A DNA stretch of 12,050 nucleotides from an uncultured Gammaproteobacteria bacterium (GTDB lineage: Bacteria > Pseudomonadota > Gammaproteobacteria > GCA-2729495): the NCBI GenBank assembly GCA_947258805.1, contig CAMYJV010000126.1, positions 1 to 12,050 of the forward strand, written 5' to 3'. Position numbers and translations under genes: made by a program. Below are positions 1-7,344 of the stretch, piece by piece (positions within the stretch are counted from its first letter, which is position 1; every line of letters starts with the position of its first letter). The notes below the pieces were generated by a model. It searched no databases, had not been told where the DNA came from, and was given only the letters and a program-made list of their open reading frames with translations.

Positions 1-21
1 AACCGGCGGAGTAGCGCCGAA

Positions 22-1383
22 TCAGCGCTCGACGTCGATCTCGTATTTGTCGATCAGGTCGTACAGGGTGGGACGAGTAATCCCCAGCAGTTTTGCCGCC
101 TGCGAAATGTTCCCCGATGCGTAGACGAGCGCGCGATGAACGGCATGCGTTTCTGCGTCGCGCCGGACCTCGCGCAGATTCAGGTTTGGTCCGTCGGTCT
201 CTTCATCACCTAGCCCGAGGTCCAGCGCCGTAACCTGTTTGCCCTCGGCCATGATGACCGCACCCTTGATCTTGTTTTCCAGTTCGCGGACGTTGCCGGG
301 CCACCGATAGTTTTGAATGGCCGTCTGGGCCTCCTTGCTAAAACCCTTCAGTGGCCGGCCATGCTGTGCTGCGTATTTAGCCAGCAAGGTTCGCGCCAGG
401 ATCAGGCGACCCCCTTCGCGCTCGCGCAGGGGCGGAATCTGGATCGTAATCTCGCTGATGCGGTAATACAGGTCCTCACGAAAGCGCCCCTCGCGGATGG
501 CCGTTTGCAGGTCCTGGTTTGTCGCACAGAGCACGCGAACGTCCACCGGGATTTCCTGGCGGCCGCCCACGCGCTCGACCACCCGTTCCTGGAGAAAACG
601 CAACAGCTTGGCCTGTAAAGCAATGGGCATGTCGCCGATTTCATCGAGAAACAGGGTGCCGCTGTCAGCGGTCTCGACCTTGCCGGGCGTCTGCTTCATC
701 GCCCCGGTAAAAGCGCCGCGCTCGTAACCGAAGAGTTCGCTTTCCAGCAGATTTTCCGGAATCGCGGCGCAGTTGATCGCCACGAAATTCTCGCCGGCAC
801 GCGGGCTCAGAGAGTGCAATGCGCGGGCCAACAGTTCCTTGCCGGTGCCGCTCTCGCCGAGCAGCAGGGTTGTCGCACTGGTTGGCGCCACTTTTTCGAT
901 AATTCGGCACACGTTCAGCATTTTCTCGCTGGCAGCAACAATGCCGTCGAGGGGCGAAGTACTCTGCTGCCGCAGCAGCCGCTGATTCTCCTGCTCGAGT
1001 TCGTAGATCTGGTAAGCGCGATCCACTATCAGCTGCAGCGTGTCCGTATCGACCGGCTTCTGGTAGAAGTCATAGGCACCCATGCCAACGGCGCGCACGG
1101 CGTTTTCCTGGTCGCCGTGGCCGGTCACCACGATGACTTTGGTGCCGGGAGCCAGTGCCAGGACTTCTTCAAGGGTGGCCAGGCCTTCAGATATTCCCTC
1201 GGCGTCGGGGGGCAGCCCGAGATCCTGCAGCACGACCGGCGGCTCGTGGCGCCGCAGCTCGGCGAGGGCCGTTGGCCGATCTTCGGCCGACAGCACCTCG
1301 TAATCGGCAAAGCACCAGCGCAGCTGGCTCTGCAGCCCGGGATCGTCCTCGACAACGAGTAATTTTCTTTGCTGTTCGGTCAC
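22..1383 (-). CDS. prsR: PrsR, sigma-54-dependent response regulator of the PEP-CTERM/exosortase system
   Basis: Cytoplasmic transcription activator of 453 aa, starting at GTG. It has an N-terminal receiver domain (about 8-125): acidic pocket E12/D13/D14, likely phospho-acceptor D54 in QDLGLPP, T87 and K109 in the QKP motif. The AAA+ sigma-54 interaction domain (about 146-375) has Walker A GESGTGKE at 176-183, the RpoN-contacting loop GAFTGA at 223-228 and Walker B GTLFLDEIGD at 242-251. A Fis-type helix-turn-helix sits at 424-446. The QDLGLPP receiver signature and the pairing with the upstream kinase match the PEP-CTERM-box response regulator family rather than generic NtrC. It lies 71 bp downstream of prsK on the same strand and is probably co-transcribed with it. 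It should activate RpoN promoters of exopolysaccharide and PEP-CTERM protein genes; the targets are inferred. All key residues are intact. An NtrC-like regulator of another regulon is the less likely alternative. Confidence 0.93.
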   Translation of the reverse strand: MTEQQRKLLVVEDDPGLQSQLRWCFADYEVLSAEDRPTALAELRRHEPPVVLQDLGLPPDAEGISEGLATLEEVLALAPGTKVIVVTGHGDQENAVRAVGMGAYDFYQKPVDTDTLQLIVDRAYQIYELEQENQRLLRQQSTSPLDGIVAASEKMLNVCRIIEKVAPTSATTLLLGESGTGKELLARALHSLSPRAGENFVAINCAAIPENLLESELFGYERGAFTGAMKQTPGKVETADSGTLFLDEIGDMPIALQAKLLRFLQERVVERVGGRQEIPVDVRVLCATNQDLQTAIREGRFREDLYYRISEITIQIPPLREREGGRLILARTLLAKYAAQHGRPLKGFSKEAQTAIQNYRWPGNVRELENKIKGAVIMAEGKQVTALDLGLGDEETDGPNLNLREVRRDAETHAVHRALVYASGNISQAAKLLGITRPTLYDLIDKYEIDVER

Positions 1384-1454
1384 GGGTAATCCGACCTTAA
1401 CTGGCCCAGGGTGCTGATCATAAGGTGTCGGCCGCGGCGCTGCACCACGGGGCC

Positions 1455-3563
1455 TCAGTTTGTGACGGCGGCCACCGGTTGGTCTGCGGCACCTGCGGCA
1501 TCAGACGCAACGACGGGCAGATGCATCGTAAAGCGGGTGCCGCTGCCCAGCTGCGACCACACCTCGAGCCGACCACCCGCGGCGACAGCGAAAGTCCGTG
1601 CCTGGTAGACACCGATGCCCATGCCCTGGCTGCCCTTAGTGCTATCGAAGGGCCGGAACAACCTGGTCCGGATGAACTCCGGGTCCATGCCGATGCCATT
1701 GTCTTCGACGCAAATCACGGCCTCGCCATTTTGTTTTTCCAGCGTGACCCGCACCTGGCCATTCTTTTTCGTCGCCTCCTGGGCATTGCGGACCAGGTGG
1801 CTGATAACGTCGATGAAGCGCTCCCGGTCGAGTTCGCTGACGAGTTCATGGCCCTGCACTTCGACATCGGGCGCTGGCTCGCGCCCAGCCGTGCGCTTGA
1901 TGGCCTGTTCCAGCGCATCACCCAGACGAACCCGCTGCATGGGCCCAACGGCTTCGCCGCTTTGCAATTGCTTCAGGAGCCGACTCATGCGAGCCACAGA
2001 GTTGTCGATCGTATGAATCGCGTCTTTGAAAAAATCAGGATTGTCCCTATGCCGGGCCGCATTCTTGACGACCAGAGATTGCTGGGCAATCAGGTTCTTC
2101 AAGTCGTGCATCACGAAGGCGGTCAGCCGATTAAAAGCCTCGAACTGCTGAGCCTCAGCCAGTTGCTGGTCAGACAGGTACTGCGCGAGATAGGCCGCCA
2201 CCTGCCGCCCCGACGTTCGCAACAGGTCAATTTCTTCGAAGGTCAGCCGGAAAGCAGAGCTGCTTTGAAACAGCACGGTAAAACCAATCATGAACTCGCG
2301 GCTGATCAGCGGCACTACGAGCAGCGCATCGGGTAGCGCGTCGAGCCAGTCGGGCCGGCGCAGGCCGGAATACAGTTCCGGGTCCCGGTTCAGCTCGGCC
2401 GTGTCGAGAATCCACTGCCGCTCGCCCATGAATGCGAGCACCGGATCATCCCCGGGAATCGCTGCTTCGGGCCAACTCCGCGTCTTCCAGTTCGCCGCGC
2501 AAACGAAGGGGTCGTCTTCCTGGCGGCGAAGCCACAGGATGCCGGCGGGACTGCCGACAATCTGGGCCAGCGCCTTGATGGTTCGTTCCGGCAAGGGCCG
2601 ACGTTGCACCGGGGCCGCCAGCGTGTCGATCAAGCGCAGCCATTCTTCCCTATAGTCGTAGCGGAATGGCAGGAAATGCTTGCTGATGAATACGCGCAGC
2701 CGTGCGCCCAGCCCTTCCGAAAACAGCACCGTGAATACTGGCAACCCAAGACCGAACACGGCCACAAAGGCCAGCGCCCGGGCGGCGCCGGCGGGCAGGA
2801 CCGCGAGGACGGGTGCCAGGCCAATCAGCGCGAAAAGCAGCCCCAGGGTGCTGAGCAACCGTGGCGCGTAGGCGCGCGCCTGGGGAGATACAAAGATTGC
2901 CAGCGACCACTGCGGACGTTGGCGGGCCGCATGAATCAGCAATGCGGCCGACAGCACCACTGGCATGACCCGGACCAGGCTCCAGCCGGCACCGGGGTCG
3001 ACACCCAGCGTCACGAGAGCGAAGTAGATGGCCTGGCTGCCGGCCACCAGGACCCCGCCGGCAACAAACGCGAGCATCATCCGGCGATCCTCGAGCGGTG
3101 AGTCGCGGTGCAACTGCGTCAGCAAGGCGAGGCACGCGAGCGAGGCCGCCATCAGGACGGGCGGCAGGACAAACAATCCTGGCCCACCCGCGCCATCCAG
3201 CGACAGTGCCCCGGCCCCGGCCAGGGCCAGCAGCCCCCAGTAGAGGTAAAGACCGCGCCGCACGGCCTCGGGCATGGATTGCTTGTAGGGGCCACGCAGC
3301 AGCCGATACAGCAACGCAAACCAGGCCAGCAGAAACAGGAATTCGACGACGAAGGATACCCGGGACAATTGCAGGCTCGCCCAGCCCAGCCCGGGCGCCA
3401 GGGCAAACCATGCCCCCCAGGCCATACCGGCCGCCGCCAGCGTCAGCCGATGCTGGCGCAGCAGGCTCCCGGTCGAGGGCAAGAATACCTGCAGGCCCAG
3501 GGCGGCATAGGCGAGCGCCGCCACCCAGTGCCAGCTGGCCCGGTCAGGAATCAGGTCGAGCAT
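1455..3563 (-). CDS. prsK: PrsK, membrane sensor histidine kinase of the PEP-CTERM/exosortase system
   Basis: Inner-membrane histidine kinase of 702 aa from the chosen ATG. The N-terminal third is a run of hydrophobic helices (about 8-285). A GAF-like domain follows (about 310-460). The DHp domain has the phospho-acceptor histidine near residue 486 in the motif HDLKNL. The HATPase domain has an N box HLVRNAQEAT (about 589-598), DNGIG (about 621-625) and GMGIG (about 647-651). This order and the HDLKN box match the XrtA/PEP-CTERM kinase PrsK, whose partner PrsR lies next downstream. The frame stays open to a TTG at 3650, but that 29-residue extension is polar and basic, and the hydrophobic region begins just after ATG 3563. 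A purine-rich AAGG directly abuts this ATG, closer than a normal ribosome binding site, so the start is not certain. A strong hairpin lies just upstream. The signal sensed is unknown. Confidence 0.92.
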   Translation of the reverse strand: MLDLIPDRASWHWVAALAYAALGLQVFLPSTGSLLRQHRLTLAAAGMAWGAWFALAPGLGWASLQLSRVSFVVEFLFLLAWFALLYRLLRGPYKQSMPEAVRRGLYLYWGLLALAGAGALSLDGAGGPGLFVLPPVLMAASLACLALLTQLHRDSPLEDRRMMLAFVAGGVLVAGSQAIYFALVTLGVDPGAGWSLVRVMPVVLSAALLIHAARQRPQWSLAIFVSPQARAYAPRLLSTLGLLFALIGLAPVLAVLPAGAARALAFVAVFGLGLPVFTVLFSEGLGARLRVFISKHFLPFRYDYREEWLRLIDTLAAPVQRRPLPERTIKALAQIVGSPAGILWLRRQEDDPFVCAANWKTRSWPEAAIPGDDPVLAFMGERQWILDTAELNRDPELYSGLRRPDWLDALPDALLVVPLISREFMIGFTVLFQSSSAFRLTFEEIDLLRTSGRQVAAYLAQYLSDQQLAEAQQFEAFNRLTAFVMHDLKNLIAQQSLVVKNAARHRDNPDFFKDAIHTIDNSVARMSRLLKQLQSGEAVGPMQRVRLGDALEQAIKRTAGREPAPDVEVQGHELVSELDRERFIDVISHLVRNAQEATKKNGQVRVTLEKQNGEAVICVEDNGIGMDPEFIRTRLFRPFDSTKGSQGMGIGVYQARTFAVAAGGRLEVWSQLGSGTRFTMHLPVVASDAAGAADQPVAAVTN

Positions 3564-3580
3564 CCTTCGATGACGAGCGG

Positions 3581-3600
3581 GGCGCCGGTAGTCCGGCGCC
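3581..3600 (-). promoter_or_regulatory. Perfect hairpin in the prsK leader
   Basis: GGCGCCGG and CCGGCGCC form a perfect 8-bp stem with a 4-base loop, ending 17 bases before the chosen prsK ATG. In the mRNA this stable structure would sit directly upstream of the ribosome loading site and could lower or regulate translation. If translation began at the upstream TTG the hairpin would be inside the coding sequence. The structure is seen; its role is inferred. Confidence 0.4.
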
Positions 3601-3631
3601 TGGATCGCGACACTCCCGCTAGCAATAACCC

Positions 3632-3652
3632 GATTGGAATAGTAAACCAATC
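3632..3652. promoter_or_regulatory. Inverted repeat upstream of prsK, possible operator/promoter region
   Basis: GATTGG and CCAATC form a perfect 6-bp inverted repeat separated by a 9-base AT-rich spacer, in the most AT-rich part of the gap between tRNA-Glu and prsK. On the minus strand the repeat contains TTGGTT and TACTAT, which resemble weak -35 and -10 elements but not at standard spacing. It may be a regulator site for the prsKR operon; this is inference from position and symmetry only. Confidence 0.25.
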
Positions 3653-3749
3653 ACCGGCCCCGATCCGCGTCTGCCGTCGCGCCCTGCGGATCTGGACCGC
3701 TCCAGTCCACTGCAACGGGTCGGTGGTGACGCGAGGATCGAACATACGG

Positions 3750-3774
3750 AACGGCCCGCACTGGGCGGGCCGTT
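3750..3774 (-). terminator. Hairpin terminator downstream of tRNA-Glu
   Basis: AACGGCCCGC and GCGGGCCGTT form a perfect 10-bp GC-rich stem with a 5-base loop, starting 7 bases after the encoded CCA of tRNA-Glu. Its place matches a terminator for the tRNA-Ala/tRNA-Glu transcript. The bases following the stem on the minus strand lack a real T run, so termination may be incomplete, or the stem may be a stabilising 3' structure. Confidence 0.6.
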
Positions 3775-3781
3775 AAGGCGG

Positions 3782-3856
3782 TGGCGTCCCCAAGGGGACT
3801 CGAACCCCTGTTGCCGCCGTGAAAGGGCGGAGTCCTAACCGCTAGACGATGGGGAC
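3782..3856 (-). tRNA. tRNA-Glu(TTC)
   Basis: 75-nt cloverleaf with encoded CCA (3782-3784). The acceptor stem GTCCCC/GGGGAC, the T-arm with GGTTCGAGTCC, and a 5-bp anticodon stem (CCGCC/GGCGG) around loop CTTTCAC are all visible. The anticodon TTC is at 3821-3823 and reads GAA/GAG. It is the second gene of a tRNA pair, 17 nt behind tRNA-Ala, downstream of the glutamyl-tRNA synthetase gene that would charge it. Confidence 0.97.
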
Positions 3857-3873
3857 GAAGATTTAAGGTGGTC

Positions 3874-3949
<76 letters not shown>

Positions 3950-3963
3950 GTAAAAGCGGCGAG

Positions 3964-3993
3964 ACTCTACGCGAGGGCCCGGCGGAGTGTCAA
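3964..3993 (-). promoter_or_regulatory. Sigma-70 promoter of the tRNA-Ala/tRNA-Glu operon
   Basis: On the minus strand a consensus -35 TTGACA (3988-3993) is followed after 18 bases by -10 TAGAGT (3964-3969). The GC-rich discriminator CTCGCCGC comes next, then the tRNA 5' end 14 bases after the -10. A perfect -35 and a GC-rich discriminator are typical of stable-RNA promoters under growth-rate or stringent control. Confidence 0.75.
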
Positions 3994-4000
3994 GAATGCC

Positions 4001-4012
4001 CTGGTTAACCAG
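4001..4012. repeat. 12-bp perfect palindrome over the gltX stop codon
   Basis: CTGGTTAACCAG is fully self-complementary, contains the gltX TAA stop (4005-4007) and ends 7 bases upstream of the tRNA promoter -35. It could be a protein-binding site acting on that promoter, or chance. No other copy was noticed in the window. Confidence 0.3.
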
Positions 4013-5326
4013 CGGCCGCACGCTCGGCAACCAGCCGCAGTGCAACGTCCAGGCGCCGAAGCGCGCGGTCACGGCCCACCAGCTCAGCCGTGACATCGAT
4101 GGGGGGCGATACCGACCCACCCGCCAGGGCGACCCGCAGCGGCTGCCCGAGTTTGCCGAAGGCAAGGCCCGCAGCATCAGCGGTCTCCTGTATCGCGCCG
4201 TGGATGGTGTCGCGGCGCCACTCTGCCAGCCCGGCCAGGCGCTCCCGGACAAGTGTTAGCGGCTCGCCGATAACGGGCCGCAGATGTTTCTTCGCAGCCG
4301 CCGCGTCGGGCTGATCGAAATCCCGGAACAGGTACCAGCAGGCCTCTGCCATTTCGCACAGCGTCCTGGCCCGTTCCCGGTAGGCCTCCACGACGGCGTC
4401 CAGCGGTGGCCCGGCCGCCGGGTCGAGCCCCTCACTTTCAAGATGCGCCCGCAGCTGCGGAGCCAACGCGTCAGCCGGCTCCGTCATCACGTACTGCTGA
4501 TTCAGCCATGTCAGCTTATCGGGATCGAAACGCGCCGCAGATTTGTGAACGGCGCTGATATCAAACAGGCGCAGCAGTTCATCCATCGAGAAGACTTCCT
4601 GGTCGCCATGAGACCAGCCCAGCCGGGCCAGGGTCCGAGGATCATCGGCAGGTGCGCATAGACGGGCCGGTCGTAGCCCAGCGCGTCGATGATGTGCATC
4701 TGCCGCGGCGTGTTCTTCAAATGGTCGTCGCCGCGGATGACATGGCTGATGGCCATGTCGGCATCGTCCACGACCACACCGAAATGATAGGTGGGATGCC
4801 CGTCGCTGCGCACGATGACCAGGTCATCGAGGTCCGCATTGTCGAAGACGACGTGACCGTGAACCAGGTCGTCCACGACAATCTCGCCGCTGTCTGGCGT
4901 CCGGAACCGGATCACCGGATCGACACCGTCCCGCGCTGCCGTCCGATTACGGCAGCGTCCGTCGTAGCGAGGGTTTTGACCCGCTGCGATCTGCGCCGCC
5001 CGCATGGCTTCGAGTTCTTCCGGCGTGCAGTAGCAATGGTAGGCATGGCCCGCCTCGAGGAGGCGATCGCGCGCTGCCGTGTAAAGATCGTAACGCCGAG
5101 ACTGGTAGTAGGGCCCCTCGTCCCAGTCCAGGCCCGCCCACTGCATGCCTTCGAGGATCGCATCGATGGATTTTTGGGTGGATCGCTCGCGGTCGGTGTC
5201 TTCTATGCGCAGTACAAAGCTGCCGCCGTGCCGGCGGGCATACAGCCAGCAGAACAGCGCCGTGCGCACGCCGCCAATGTGCAGATAGCCGGTGGGGCTC
5301 GGCGCGAAACGGGTCTTGACGGTCAT
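4005..5326 (-). pseudogene. gltX: Glutamyl-tRNA synthetase, disrupted by an internal deletion and frameshift
   Basis: Class I enzyme that charges tRNA-Glu. Reading starts at ATG 5326 with a GGAG ribosome site upstream. Residues 1-232 are a good GluRS catalytic domain: the HIGH-type motif [11 protein letters not shown] (10-20) and zinc-knuckle cysteines C98, C100 and C125. After [10 protein letters not shown] (about 4631) the frame departs and stops at 4511. The correct continuation, [19 protein letters not shown], resumes one base out of phase at about 4630 and runs to TAA at 4005, giving the anticodon-binding domain (about 200 aa). Compared with E. coli GltX, about 30 residues are missing at the join, including the KMSKS-type loop (KLSKR) and QYRD..GYLPEALLNY. 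The phase change fits a loss of about 91 bp. Restored length would be about 470 aa, normal for the family. As written no full enzyme can be made. This could be a real null allele with a second synthetase elsewhere, or a sequence or assembly error. Confidence 0.88.
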
Positions 5327-5355
5327 TGACGAGGGGCTCCGGGCGGCGGGCGCGC

Positions 5356-5361
5356 ATTCTA
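5356..5361 (-). promoter_or_regulatory. Possible -10 element of gltX
   Basis: TAGAAT on the minus strand, 30 bases upstream of the gltX start, matches the sigma-70 -10 consensus at five of six bases. No good -35 is seen at normal spacing. The 87-bp gap is shared with the divergent phosphopantetheinyl transferase gene, for which no promoter was recognised. Confidence 0.35.
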
Positions 5362-5413
5362 ACAGGGCACTGCAGAGCGTGATGGCCGGCGGCCCTGATG
5401 GCAGACTCAGACG

Positions 5414-6103
5414 ATGGCTAAACCCGCATTAGATGAGCCGACTGCGATCCTGCGGCTCCGCAAGCTGTTTCCGACCGGTACGAGCATCGCCTTGTCGGCC
5501 TCGCCGCGGGCCGTCGAGGAGCTCCTGCCGGCCGAAACAGGGGCAACCGAGGGTATGGCCGCAGCTCGGCGACAGGCTTATGGCCAGGGCCGCTGGTGCG
5601 CACACCGGGCGCTGGCGCAGCTCGGCTTGCCAGATGCCGCGGTGCTGACAGGCGAGCAACGCGCCCCGCTTTGGCCGCCGGGCATCACCGGCAGCATCGC
5701 GCATTGCGCCGGGCGCGCGATCGCCGTTGCGGCGCGGCTGGAAGTCGCCGGGTCCGTCGGCGTGGACATGGAGGAAACAGGCGACCTCGAAGCCGGCGTG
5801 CTGGAACTGATCTGCACCCCGGCCGAACGCAAGTGGCTGGGGCACTCCCGGGATGCCACGCTGGCGCGGACTCTCTTTGCTATCAAGGAGAGTATCTACA
5901 AGTGCCTGTGGTCAAGGGTGCGCCGCTTCATCGAATTCCACGAAGTGGAAATCGACCTCGATCTGTCCCGCCAGTCTTACCGCGCCCGCGCCACTGGCCC
6001 TGGACTAGACGCCTCTACCGTCGCAGCAATCCAGGGCGCCTATTTGCAAATTGACGAGCTGCTGTTCGCCAGTGCTTACCTGCCATCGCCTTCCGGACTC
6101 TGA
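5414..6103 (+). CDS. 4'-phosphopantetheinyl transferase, EntD/Sfp type
   Basis: 229-aa cytoplasmic enzyme that moves 4'-phosphopantetheine from CoA to a serine of a carrier protein. Family motifs are in the expected order: RWCAHRAL (60-67), GITGSIAHC (90-98), magnesium-binding VGVDME (115-120; D118, E120), and the catalytic stretch FAIKESIYK (155-163; K158, E159, K163). Length and motif set fit the EntD subgroup rather than the small AcpS type. The ATG at 5414 lacks a clear Shine-Dalgarno sequence, and no better start is seen. It is divergent from gltX, and its last 28 bp overlap the 3' end of the opposing wecA-like gene. The carrier substrate is not in the window. Possible partners are an acyl carrier protein of the exosortase A locus, fatty-acid or polyketide carriers, or a siderophore synthetase. 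Confidence 0.88.
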   Translation: MAKPALDEPTAILRLRKLFPTGTSIALSASPRAVEELLPAETGATEGMAAARRQAYGQGRWCAHRALAQLGLPDAAVLTGEQRAPLWPPGITGSIAHCAGRAIAVAARLEVAGSVGVDMEETGDLEAGVLELICTPAERKWLGHSRDATLARTLFAIKESIYKCLWSRVRRFIEFHEVEIDLDLSRQSYRARATGPGLDASTVAAIQGAYLQIDELLFASAYLPSPSGL

Positions 6104-7344
6104 TCGGTAACCACGGCACCAGGATCCGCCAGGGGTCCGCTCTCACCCCGATCCGCCCTTCGGCGAACCTCAGTCCTGCGATCCGCGGGCCCTCGCCGCT
6201 CGGGCCCTGCGTATATCGGGTCCCGATTCAAGCGGCGATCCATCCTGGTGCGCCGGTCCGTTACCGCCTGGCGCCTGGAAAACGAGCGTTCGATAAAACG
6301 CATGACCTTCCATGAACGCAATACCATCCAGAAGTAAAGGATGCCGCAGATGAGGAAGAACCCGGCAATGGAAAACTCGGGCAGCCGCACGTCGAGACAG
6401 AGCAACCCGATGCCGGCGCCGATCAGCGCGGCTGCAGCCATCACTGTCACGGTCTCGTTGACAGTAAATCCGGCCATCAGGAATACGTGGTGGATGTGTT
6501 CCCGGTCAGCAGAAAACGGCGACCGGCCCCGTGCCACACGCCGTAACATCATGGAGACGGTGTCGAATAGCGGCAACATCAGAAACCACAGGGCCGCCGC
6601 CGGCGCCAGTGCTCGCTCATCGCCCTGCGAAAGGGAGATTGCAAACCAGGTGAGCGCATACCCGAGGAACATGCTGCCCGCATCGCCCATGAAGATCGAC
6701 GCGCGGCTGCGCCACGGCAAGCGCAGGTTAAATAGCAGGAAACCGAGAATCGCTGCGGCCAGCACTGCGAGCAGCACGGTATCCACCGGACCACCGTTGA
6801 CTAAAGCCACAATCATCATGCCACTAATGGAGATGATGGCCAGAGTGCCACTCAATCCGTCGAGGCCGTCGGACATGTTCAGCGCGTTGATCACGCCGAT
6901 GGTTGCAAATACCGTGAACGGCACCGCGAGGATACCGAGTTCCAGCACTTCTCCGGACGGCAACATGCGCCCGAGGTCGGCCAGTACGACGCCCCCCCCG
7001 TAGACCATCACCAGGGCGGCGACGATCTGCACTCCAAAGCGCAGCATCGGCGACAGGTCGCGTGCATCGTCCACTGCCCCAACCGTGACGAGCAACAGGC
7101 CGCCGCCCAGCAGGCTGAAGGCATACGAGTCCCAGGGCAGCAGTCCGCTCAAGAACGCCGCGGCCGCGCCGACGCAGAAGGCCAGGTAAATGGATACTCC
7201 GCCCACCAGCGGCGTGGGCCGCCGATGGCTGCTCCGCACATTGGGCTGATCGAGCAGCCCGATACGCTCCGCGGCAGGACGCAGAATCAGGATCAGCAGC
7301 ACTGCTACAGCAAAGGTGATCAGGGGCGCGACAAAGAAAATCAT
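6076..7344 (-). CDS. wecA: WecA-like undecaprenyl-phosphate sugar-1-phosphate transferase with an arginine-rich tail
   Basis: 422-aa multi-pass inner-membrane enzyme of the MraY/WecA family. It transfers a sugar-1-phosphate (GlcNAc-1-P in WecA) to undecaprenyl phosphate, starting polysaccharide assembly. Visible motifs: GAVDDARD (about 89-96, Mg-binding DD), NMSDGLDG (156-163), FMGDAGS (218-224) and HIHH (283-286), the sugar-recognition motif of the WecA branch. About ten hydrophobic segments end near residue 345. The cytoplasmic tail (about 350-422) is charged and carries hexads of the form (D/E)RRxxx at 363, 369, 382 and 388, followed by RRR at 394. ATG 7344 is chosen because TM1 (MIFFVAPLITF) starts there. 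The frame extends to a TTG at 7413 with a polar 23-residue leader and a GGGG upstream, so a longer form is possible. Divergent from the export genes, it probably starts the exopolysaccharide repeat unit. The exact sugar is not known. Confidence 0.88.
   Translation of the reverse strand: MIFFVAPLITFAVAVLLILILRPAAERIGLLDQPNVRSSHRRPTPLVGGVSIYLAFCVGAAAAFLSGLLPWDSYAFSLLGGGLLLVTVGAVDDARDLSPMLRFGVQIVAALVMVYGGGVVLADLGRMLPSGEVLELGILAVPFTVFATIGVINALNMSDGLDGLSGTLAIISISGMMIVALVNGGPVDTVLLAVLAAAILGFLLFNLRLPWRSRASIFMGDAGSMFLGYALTWFAISLSQGDERALAPAAALWFLMLPLFDTVSMMLRRVARGRSPFSADREHIHHVFLMAGFTVNETVTVMAAAALIGAGIGLLCLDVRLPEFSIAGFFLICGILYFWMVLRSWKVMRFIERSFSRRQAVTDRRTRMDRRLNRDPIYAGPERRGPADRRTEVRRRADRGESGPLADPGAVVTDQSPEGDGR

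Noticed and set aside
814..1362. Plus-strand open frame of 182 codons opposite prsR
   Set aside because: It is antisense to the AAA+ and receiver domains, whose motifs are intact on the minus strand. No recognisable protein.
1425..2336. Long plus-strand open frame (303 codons) opposite prsK
   Set aside because: It is antisense to the kinase core domains, shows no domain pattern, and is explained by high GC in the third codon positions of prsK.
2650..3411. Second minus-strand frame of 253 codons inside prsK
   Set aside because: Arg/Ala/Pro-rich composition typical of a shifted frame. The main prsK frame has the membrane helices and the GAF region here.
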